From assembly GCA_023429275.1 (NCBI GenBank), contig JAEYWB010000728.1, forward strand, positions 1 through 12,668: 12,668 bases of DNA, written 5' to 3'. The notes beneath the pieces were generated by a model. The model had not been told where the DNA came from. It worked only from the letters and a program-made list of their open reading frames with translations, and did not search any database. Made by a program: the position numbers and the translations under genes. Source of the DNA: Planctomycetota bacterium (lineage in GTDB: Bacteria; Planctomycetota; Planctomycetia; Planctomycetales; Planctomycetaceae). Shown in pieces: positions 7,961-12,668 of this stretch (position 1 is the first letter of the stretch; every line of letters begins with the position of its first letter).

Positions 7961-8455
7961 TCAGGCGGCAGCGGCTGCCGTGACGCACAACAGGTCGATC
8001 ATCTCGCACCACTGGACACGGCGGGCGAAGCCGCTCAGCTCGGCAGATGATTCCGCCTGCTCACACAGATCGACGAACGCGGGGCTGTCCCACCCTCCCC
8101 GCTGGAGCTTTTCGCGCCAACGGGCGGGTACGGGATCGAACGCCCCCGCGGCGAGGTGCTCCGCCAGGTGCTGCTGCGTCGGGTGACGGCCGACGCGGCG
8201 GAACCAGTACTTCGAGTTGCCGTAGTCGGGCTCGCGGCGATGCATGATTGCGTGCCAGTAATCGCCGTGATGTCCCTCCGCCCCTTCGATCTGCTGCGAG
8301 AAGGCGTGGCTCCGGTCGAGGTCGTCCCGCAACAGCCAGAGCCCCGCCAGCAGGGCGAGACGGCGGCTCGCCGGGACCTTTCGTCGGGCGAGCTCTTCCC
8401 CCAGGCGGTCGAGCTCGGCACTGATTCCCCGCAGCTCGCGCGGACCTTCGGGCAC
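7961..8455 (-). CDS. Conserved-looking hypothetical protein, 164 aa
   Basis: I cannot name this family. The product is soluble, with no signal peptide or membrane segment. Its middle (residues 50-91) is dense in His, Arg, Trp and Tyr: SHAFSQQIEG, GDYWHAIMHRREPDYGNSKY (64-83) and WFRRVGRHP (84-92). I recall very similar blocks in uncharacterised bacterial proteins, which suggests selection on a binding or catalytic site; this is memory, not a search. The clustered His residues (62, 63, 68, 72, 91) could bind metal, which is inference. The start is a GTG; an in-frame TAG lies only 7 codons upstream, so no earlier start exists. GGAGGAG (8468-8474) lies 12 bases from the GTG. The preceding 140-aa gene ends 21 bp upstream in the same frame, so the two are probably co-translated. 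The C-terminus ends in a run of five Ala. Confidence 0.8.
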   Translation of the reverse strand: MPEGPRELRGISAELDRLGEELARRKVPASRRLALLAGLWLLRDDLDRSHAFSQQIEGAEGHHGDYWHAIMHRREPDYGNSKYWFRRVGRHPTQQHLAEHLAAGAFDPVPARWREKLQRGGWDSPAFVDLCEQAESSAELSGFARRVQWCEMIDLLCVTAAAAA

Positions 8456-8467
8456 GAGTGACGGAAG

Positions 8468-8474
8468 CTCCTCC
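8468..8474 (-). promoter_or_regulatory. Ribosome-binding site for the 164-aa gene
   Basis: GGAGGAG on the - strand lies between the TAG of the 140-aa gene and the GTG at 8455. The 12-base distance is long but usable. It argues that the downstream frame is initiated anew and is not a read-through product. Confidence 0.5.
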
Positions 8475-8476
8475 GG

Positions 8477-8899
8477 CTAGAGAATCCCCTGAGGCGCGCC
8501 GTCGATCGACAGCACCCGACAGACGGAGTCGTCTCGAGGCTCCTCTTCCCGGGACCGGTTGCGACACAGCAGGAGGGCGGTCTGCTGCGGCTCGGGGACC
8601 AGCTGGGCGATCTCGAGCGGCACGGAGTTCCAGAGGGGAGGCATCCCCGGTGCGGGACGGAGAGGGATGGCGATTCCGTCGTCCGTGATGCCCGCCAGCT
8701 CTTTCACCAGCGTTGCGAGGAACGCCCTGGAGACATGCGGCGTCCGCACTCCGCCGAACCAGCCCACGTCGGTCCGGTTTGCGAGCCCGCGCCATTCCGC
8801 CTCCAGACGCCCCGCCGGGACGATCTCGACGGTGACTCCTTCGACCGATGCCCCCGATTCCATCGAGCCTTCGATCACGAGCGCGAGCGTCGCAGGCAT
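8477..8899 (-). CDS. Hypothetical protein, 140 aa
   Basis: Not recognised. The product has no signal peptide and no membrane span. It begins MPATLALVIEGSMESG, has a Trp/Gly patch (WRGLANRTDVGWFGGVRTPH, residues 36-55) and a Pro-rich middle (LRPAPGMPPLWNSVP, 80-94), and contains two Cys (112, 127). The frame is open further upstream to an ATG at 8944, but the ATG at 8899 has AGGGAGG seven bases before it and is preferred. It ends in TAG at 8477, in the same reading frame as the 164-aa gene 21 bp later, which suggests a functional pair. It starts 138 bp after the response-regulator gene and may belong to the same transcript or have its own promoter. Confidence 0.7.
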   Translation of the reverse strand: MPATLALVIEGSMESGASVEGVTVEIVPAGRLEAEWRGLANRTDVGWFGGVRTPHVSRAFLATLVKELAGITDDGIAIPLRPAPGMPPLWNSVPLEIAQLVPEPQQTALLLCRNRSREEEPRDDSVCRVLSIDGAPQGIL

Positions 8900-8906
8900 G
8901 AACGGT

Positions 8907-8913
8907 CCTCCCT
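8907..8913 (-). promoter_or_regulatory. Strong ribosome-binding site deciding the 140-aa start
   Basis: AGGGAGG on the - strand, 7 bases upstream of the ATG at 8899. It selects this start over the upstream in-frame ATG at 8944, whose extra 15 residues are Arg/Pro-rich and look untranslated. Confidence 0.7.
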
Positions 8914-8971
8914 GTCTCCACGGTGGTCGACTCGGAGGCCGCAAAACCGCGAATTCCTCGTCGCGGCGTGG

Positions 8972-8977
8972 ATTGTA
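8972..8977 (-). promoter_or_regulatory. Possible -10 element upstream of the 140-aa gene
   Basis: TACAAT on the - strand, about 70 bases before the ATG at 8899, stands out in this GC-rich spacer. No good -35 box is seen at the right distance. If real, the 140-aa, 164-aa and PSD1 genes could be transcribed apart from the two-component genes. Confidence 0.2.
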
Positions 8978-9037
8978 TCGACGGCACGGCGGCAGGAAGA
9001 GGTGACCGTGCCCGGAGTCTCACAGAGTCTTCCGTGA

Positions 9038-9709
9038 TCAGCGCAGCGGCTGGCTTCGATCGACGGCGCGCAGCTCCGCCAGAACGCGATGGGTGATTGT
9101 CAGTTCGAGAAGTTCCGCAACCGAGCGGACGCCGAGCCGCTTCATCAGCCGCTGTCGGCGGAGCTCCACGCCCCGGAGCGAAATGAGCAGGCGCGACGCC
9201 ATGACCTTGTTCGGCAGGCCTTCGACGATCATGTCGAGCGTTTCGAGATCCGTCGGGCTGAGTTGGTGGATCGTCTCGTCGAGCTCGCGGTATCGCTCGT
9301 CGCTCTGCCGCCACTTCCGATCGACCTCGAGGGCCCGCTCGACCAGCATTCCGAGGGTCATCCGGTTGAACGGCTTCTCGAGGAACTCGATCGCCCCCGT
9401 TTTCATCGCCTGGACCGCCGTCGCCACGTCGGCGTGGCCGGTGATGAAGATGACCGGGATTCGTCGGCCGCTCTTCATCAGGTCGCTGTAGAGGTCGAGC
9501 CCGCTCCGCCCGGGCATCCGGATGTCGAGGAGCAGGCATCCGGGGACCGACCGCTGGAACTGCCGCTCGAACTCCTCGGCGGACGCGAACCCCTGCGCGG
9601 TGTGGCCGAGCGCGCGGAGCAGCATCAGCAGGGAATCGCGGAGGTCGTTGTCGTCATCCACCACGAAGACTGTCGGCGAGTCCGGGAGCGGCTGGGGAGG
9701 GGAGGACAT
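9038..9709 (-). CDS. FixJ-family two-component response regulator
   Basis: The 223-aa product is a cytoplasmic DNA-binding regulator. Receiver domain at about residues 13-125: acidic pocket VVDDDND (D18/D19), phospho-acceptor D62 in LLLDIRMPGRSG, T90 in FITGHAD and K112 in LEKPF. A short charged linker (126-148) leads to a LuxR/FixJ-type helix-turn-helix at about 150-205, with EGLPNKVMASRL and ELRRQRLMKRLGVRSVAEL. All key receiver residues are present. The ATG at 9709 gives a short Pro/Ser leader before the receiver; the frame stays open upstream to about 10102, but that part is the kinase gene read in another frame. The start lies 56 bp inside the end of the kinase gene, so the two are translationally linked and the kinase is the likely phosphodonor. 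Its target is unknown; the divergent narK gene is the nearest candidate. Confidence 0.93.
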   Translation of the reverse strand: MSSPPQPLPDSPTVFVVDDDNDLRDSLLMLLRALGHTAQGFASAEEFERQFQRSVPGCLLLDIRMPGRSGLDLYSDLMKSGRRIPVIFITGHADVATAVQAMKTGAIEFLEKPFNRMTLGMLVERALEVDRKWRQSDERYRELDETIHQLSPTDLETLDMIVEGLPNKVMASRLLISLRGVELRRQRLMKRLGVRSVAELLELTITHRVLAELRAVDRSQPLR

Positions 9710-10301
9710 GAGCTCGTGAAACGGAATCGATCCCCGATCGTCCGGCGGGCGCACCGGTTCGGGGGAGCGTGAACGAGAGCCGTGCTCCGCGCGGAATTCG
9801 GTCCTCCGCGGTGAGGGAGCCGTGGTGCGACTGGAGGATCGCCTGGCAGATCGAGAGTCCCATTCCCAGTCCGTCGGGTTTCGAGGACCGGAAGGGTTTG
9901 ACGACGGGATGGACGAGTTGTGCGGCGTGCCCATGAGGAAAACCCGGACCGTTGTCGACCACCTCCACGAGAACGCTCTCGGCGCTGAGCGTGGTGGCGA
10001 TCGCCAACTGTCGATTGAAGGGGGGATCGCTGTCCATCGACTGAATGGCGTTACGCACCAGGTTGACGAGGACTTGCTGGATCTGAATGGCGTCGACGTC
10101 AACGAGACAGTCGGCGGTCTGTTCGAGATGGACCTGGACCTCGACCTGGTGGTCGCGGAGTTCGGCGCGGCAGAGCTCGAGGACTTCGGAGATCAGGGAG
10201 TTGAGGAGCTCGGGGCTGTGTGTCGTCGTCCGCGATCGGACGAACCGCCGCATCCGGGCGACGATCTGTCCGGCCCGGAGCGCGGCGTCACGGAGTTTCA
10301 T
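9654..10301 (-). CDS. Sensor histidine kinase, C-terminal part (second DHp helix and ATPase)
   Basis: This 215-aa frame holds the rest of the kinase. Residues 1-30 (KLRDAALRAGQIVARMRRF) are the second helix of the dimerisation/phosphotransfer domain. The ATP-binding domain follows with N box QQVLVNLVRNAIQSM (75-89), G1 box DNGPGF (116-121) and KPFRSSKPDGLGMGLSI (135-151), all intact. Its ATG (10299-10301) overlaps the TGA of the N-terminal frame as ATGA. It has no clear ribosome site of its own. Restoring one base at the homopolymer at 10326-10332 fuses it in frame to the upstream part through VPEIRSLAM, giving about 542 aa, a normal size. It may therefore be the 3' half of a frameshifted gene, a frameshift product, or a coupled separate subunit. 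The C-terminal 35 residues after LSFTLP extend into the response-regulator gene and are probably unstructured. Confidence 0.85.
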   Translation of the reverse strand: MKLRDAALRAGQIVARMRRFVRSRTTTHSPELLNSLISEVLELCRAELRDHQVEVQVHLEQTADCLVDVDAIQIQQVLVNLVRNAIQSMDSDPPFNRQLAIATTLSAESVLVEVVDNGPGFPHGHAAQLVHPVVKPFRSSKPDGLGMGLSICQAILQSHHGSLTAEDRIPRGARLSFTLPRTGAPAGRSGIDSVSRAHVLPSPAAPGLADSLRGG

Positions 10302-11281
10302 GGCGAGCGACCGGATCTCGGGAACGGGGGGGCGGGGCTCGACGCCAGGACGTCGAGGGTCTCGGCGTAGTTCGCAATGGCCCCGAGCGGCTGATTGATC
10401 TCGTGCGCGATCCCGGTCGCGAGCTCGCCGAGGCTGGTGACGCGCGCCGCATGTGCCAGCTGCGACTGGAGCTCGAGGTTCCGCTCCTGCGCTTCCCGGC
10501 GGTCTTCAATTTCGTGAGCGAGCTCGGCGTTGACCCGCGACAGCTCGGCGGTCCGCTCGGCGACCCGCACTTCGAGCCCGTCCCTCGCCGCGCGAAGTTC
10601 GGCTTCGCTTTCGGTCAGCAGATGAACCTGGGTTCGAATGAAGCGGAAGGCGGGCCGGAGAGCGAAGGCGTACATCGCCGCCATGAGGAGCAGCACGGCC
10701 GAAGTCACGCCGAGGGCGACGAGCCGCAGCCGCGAGATCCGCTCTCCGACCTCCGTCTCGAACCGATGGACGATCCCGTCCATGATCCGAAGGTATTCGT
10801 GTTCATGCGTCAGCATCCCGGCGGCGGCATCGCGGGCCTCGGCGGGATTGTGCATCACGCGGCGAACCCCCGCCGAGAGGGCGGCAAAGTGCGGTTCGAT
10901 CTCGCGGAACGATTCACGCACCACCTCGTCCCGGGCCGCCGGCAGGTGGAGTTCCGGGTCCCCTTCCTGAAGTCCCCGATGGACCCGGGTCCATTCGTCG
11001 AGAGAGGTTTCGAGTTCTTCCAGCCAGTCCGCGCTTCGCTCCGGATGGAGCGTCATGGCGAGTGCGTCCTTCGTGACCCGCTGGCTCAGCATCCGCTGCC
11101 GTCCCGCCAGGTTCAGGACCGGCGCCGACAGACTGAGACGCACAAGGAGCGGCTGAAGAACCGCCCGGTCCAGGCAGAGGAGCGCAGCGACCAGCGCGAG
11201 GGCCGCGACGTAGCGCCGCCCGAAGCGTTGGATCAGGTCCTCAGCGCGATCGGACATCAAGAGAGAAGAGCGAGCGTTCAT
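10298..11281 (-). CDS. Sensor histidine kinase, N-terminal part (PilJ/NarX-like sensor and His-containing helix)
   Basis: A 327-aa frame. Residues 24-44 and 186-208 are hydrophobic and likely cross the membrane, leaving about 45-185 in the periplasm. That region starts with LSAPVLNLAGRQRMLSQR (51-68), the pattern AG..RM.S.R shared by PilJ-type domains and the nitrate-binding P-box of NarX. A charged, probably coiled-coil segment at about 215-275 leads to the HisKA helix with the phospho-acceptor H293 in ELATGIAHEINQPLGAIANY. The frame then breaks: after ASSPAPP it reads ten out-of-frame residues (FPRSGRSP at the end) to a TGA, and the ATPase domain continues in the next frame. Start: ATG at 11281; ATG 11257 (MSDRAEDL) is an alternative, and neither has a good ribosome site. 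As a single gene with the downstream frame it would be FixL/NtrB-like in its core. Without the ATPase half it could not autophosphorylate. Confidence 0.88.
   Translation of the reverse strand: MNARSSLLMSDRAEDLIQRFGRRYVAALALVAALLCLDRAVLQPLLVRLSLSAPVLNLAGRQRMLSQRVTKDALAMTLHPERSADWLEELETSLDEWTRVHRGLQEGDPELHLPAARDEVVRESFREIEPHFAALSAGVRRVMHNPAEARDAAAGMLTHEHEYLRIMDGIVHRFETEVGERISRLRLVALGVTSAVLLLMAAMYAFALRPAFRFIRTQVHLLTESEAELRAARDGLEVRVAERTAELSRVNAELAHEIEDRREAQERNLELQSQLAHAARVTSLGELATGIAHEINQPLGAIANYAETLDVLASSPAPPFPRSGRSP
10326..10332 (-). other. Homopolymer at the kinase frame break (C7 in the mRNA)
   Basis: Seven G on the + strand, read as C7 in the kinase message. The upstream frame reads GCC CCC CCG across it. 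One extra C, or a -1 ribosomal slip on the C-CCC-CCC heptamer, joins the HisKA-encoding frame to the ATPase-encoding frame without loss. This is the exact point where the conserved kinase sequence changes frame. Confidence 0.85.
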
Positions 11282-11873
11282 GAATTCGAGTGCTGAATCC
11301 CTCGCCGGGAAATCTTGTGCCAGAGTTTTCCTGAAGGGCCGGAATGTGAAAACGCCTATGTCTTCACCGGGTTTTCCGATGCAATGACTGCCGAGTCAAC
11401 GGCGACGGCCTCCGCGGATCTGCCCGCGAGCTGAGCAGGCTTGCCTGAATGCGTCGCTCGCGAAGCGCACAGATGAGGCGGAATCGGTCCGTCGTGATCG
11501 GTTACCCGAACAAAACGCAGGGCATCGGGCGGGCCGGCACTACCGCTGCTTTTCGTTCGAACGCCGCTCGCACTGAATCGATCAACAACGTCCCACGGAA
11601 CCGTTCCGGGGCGACGCCTGTTCCGTCGTTCGCCCAGGTGATGCCGTGCGAACCGTGTCCATGCCAGCGGACGGGAGAAAGTCATGAAGACCCCGGTGAA
11701 GACTTCGACGGTTGCGGTCCACCGAACAAAGGGGCATGGCGGCTCCCGAGGCCCTCGCGTTCAGGATTCGCCCGGGTAAAGTCCCTGCTCGCTCGCCGAC
11801 GCTGCTGGACGCGCTCACCAGCAGATCATTCGCTCTTCCGGCTTCTTTCTCTCTTCGCAGTCCGAGGTCCTCC
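11282..11873. other. Divergent intergenic region, kinase / narK
   Basis: This 592-bp region must hold the promoters of both divergent units. No open frame with family character was found; a 109-aa - strand frame (11356-11685) is Arg/Pro-rich and has no recognisable motif. Small inverted repeats are present: CAGGC TT GCCTG (11436-11447) and CGGAA CCG TTCCG (11596-11608). I saw no clear FNR-type, sigma-54 or NarL-type site by eye. The unusual length for this compact window suggests regulatory content or decayed sequence. Confidence 0.6.
11684..11779 (+). CDS. Possible 31-aa leader or small ORF upstream of narK
   Basis: ATG at 11684 preceded by GGGAGA (11673-11678, 5 bases away) opens a 31-codon frame beginning MKTPVKTSTVAVHRTKGHGG and ending in TAA at 11779, 94 bp before narK. 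The product would be basic, with no signal peptide or membrane segment. The good ribosome site is its only support; it may be a chance frame or a leader ORF affecting narK expression. Confidence 0.25.
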   Translation: MKTPVKTSTVAVHRTKGHGGSRGPRVQDSPG

Positions 11874-12668
11874 ATGCAGGTCACGGGAAAAGCTACGCGC
11901 ATCCGGCTCCTCGATTTCCACACGCCGCAGATGCGGGCATTCCACGTCACGTGGTTCGCCTTCTTCCTCTGCTTCCTCGCCTGGTTCGGCATCGCCCCCC
12001 TGATGCCGATCGTTCGAAGCGAGCTGACGCTGACGAAGGACCAGATCGGCTGGTGCATCATCGGGTCGGTGGCGATCACGGTCTTCGCCCGGCTGTTCAT
12101 CGGCTGGCTCTGCGACCGGATCGGTCCGCGGCTCGCCTACACGGTCCTTCTCCTGTCGGCGTCGATCCCGGTCATGGGGATCGGCCTGGCACACGACTAC
12201 ACGACATTCCTGCTGTTCCGGATCGCGATCGGCGCGATCGGCGCCTCGTTCGTCATCACGCAGTACCACACATCGCTGATGTTCGCCCCGAACTGCGTCG
12301 GGACCGCGAACGCCACGACCGCCGGCTGGGGGAACGTCGGAGGCGGTGTCGCCCAGGTGGCGACGCCGGCCCTCTATGCCCTGTTCGCAACGGTCCTCGG
12401 ATTCAGCACCGCAACGAGCTGGCGGGCGAGCATGTTCGTCGCCGGCCTCGTCTGTGCCCTGACGGGGGTCGTGTACTACTTCCTCACGCAGGACACCCCG
12501 GAAGGGAACTTTCGTGAGCTTCGTGAGCAGGGAGTCCTGCCGACGACGAAGAACTCCAAGGGGGGCTTTCTCGAAGCCTGCCGCGACTCGCGGGTCTGGG
12601 CGCTGTTCGCCCTCTACGGCGCCTGCTTCGGCGTCGAACTGACGATCAACAACATTGCGGCTCTCTAC
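11874..12668 (+). CDS. narK: Nitrate/nitrite transporter of the NarK/NasA (NNP) family, 3' end outside window
   Basis: This is a major facilitator superfamily membrane protein that moves nitrate and/or nitrite across the inner membrane; whether it is an H+ symporter (assimilation) or a nitrate/nitrite exchanger (respiration) cannot be decided. The first 265 residues are present. Motifs seen: WFAFFLCFLAWFGIAPLMP in TM1 (27-45); R73 in FARLFIGWLCDRIGPR, the likely TM2 nitrate-contact Arg and MFS motif A; and the family signature AGWGNVGGGVAQ (150-161) after FVITQYHTSLMFAPN. The start of the second signature region, GACFGVELTINN (249-260), is also present, just before the window ends. ATG 11874 is preceded by GAGG at 11864-11867 (6 bases). 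It is divergent from the two-component genes across 592 bp. Confidence 0.93.
   Translation, partial: MQVTGKATRIRLLDFHTPQMRAFHVTWFAFFLCFLAWFGIAPLMPIVRSELTLTKDQIGWCIIGSVAITVFARLFIGWLCDRIGPRLAYTVLLLSASIPVMGIGLAHDYTTFLLFRIAIGAIGASFVITQYHTSLMFAPNCVGTANATTAGWGNVGGGVAQVATPALYALFATVLGFSTATSWRASMFVAGLVCALTGVVYYFLTQDTPEGNFRELREQGVLPTTKNSKGGFLEACRDSRVWALFALYGACFGVELTINNIAALY

Noticed and set aside
4866..8186. 1106-aa open frame on the + strand antisense to the PSD1 gene
   Set aside because: It is rich in Arg, Pro, Gly and Val with no family motif, and it mirrors a clearly real gene with a signal peptide, two CxxCH motifs and DUF1549/DUF1553. Long antisense frames are expected at this GC content and codon use.
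9710..10102. Upstream extension of the response-regulator frame to 10102
   Set aside because: The extension is Arg/Ser/Pro-rich and overlaps the conserved ATPase domain of the kinase in another frame. The receiver domain begins only after 9709.
11305..11332. Sigma-54-like TGGCAC-N5-TT on the - strand upstream of the kinase
   Set aside because: The -24 half fits (CTGGCAC), but the conserved GC of the -12 element is CC, so it falls short of the consensus. One half-site is expected by chance.
11356..11685. 109-aa - strand frame in the kinase-narK spacer
   Set aside because: It has no recognisable motif, a biased Arg/Pro/Ser composition typical of shadow frames at high GC, and no clear ribosome site.

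Overview
The window is GC-rich, gene-dense bacterial chromosome. It most likely comes from a member of the Planctomycetota. The strongest marker is a large secreted protein with the planctomycete-specific order PSCyt1 haem motif / DUF1549 / LamG-like / DUF1553. The lipid A gene pair lpxC-lpxA and the FixJ-like regulator fit this too. A genus cannot be named from the sequence alone. No RNA genes, CRISPR array, insertion sequence or phage gene was found.

Left part, + strand (1-4683): the 3' nearly complete lpxC and then lpxA encode two early steps of lipid A synthesis in the cytoplasm. A near-perfect 30-bp-arm hairpin follows at 1957-2020. It has the sequence style of a dispersed genomic repeat. 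Then comes hrpB, a DEAH-family ATP-dependent helicase. A 194-bp gap at 4684-4877 separates hrpB from the convergent gene beyond it.

Middle and right part, - strand (11281 down to 4878): five or six reading frames point the same way. In transcription order they are a membrane sensor histidine kinase broken into two frames, a FixJ-type response regulator, an unrecognised 140-aa protein, an unrecognised 164-aa protein with a conserved-looking His/Arg/Trp block, and the 998-aa PSD1-type cytochrome-like protein. Spacings are -56, 138, 21 and 86 bp, so the first two form a two-component operon and the rest may be co-transcribed.

Right edge, + strand (11874-12668): the first 265 residues of a NarK/NasA-type nitrate/nitrite transporter, divergent from the kinase across a 592-bp gap. 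The kinase's periplasmic sensor region carries a NarX-like P-box (AG..RM.S.R). The most attractive reading of the window is therefore a previously unnoticed nitrate/nitrite sensor system: a NarX-like input domain joined to a FixL/NtrB-like kinase core and a FixJ-like regulator, next to the transporter it may control. The kinase gene is interrupted at a run of seven G (10326-10332, + strand). This run is either a one-base indel, a programmed -1 frameshift site, or the boundary of a genuinely split kinase whose halves overlap by ATGA.
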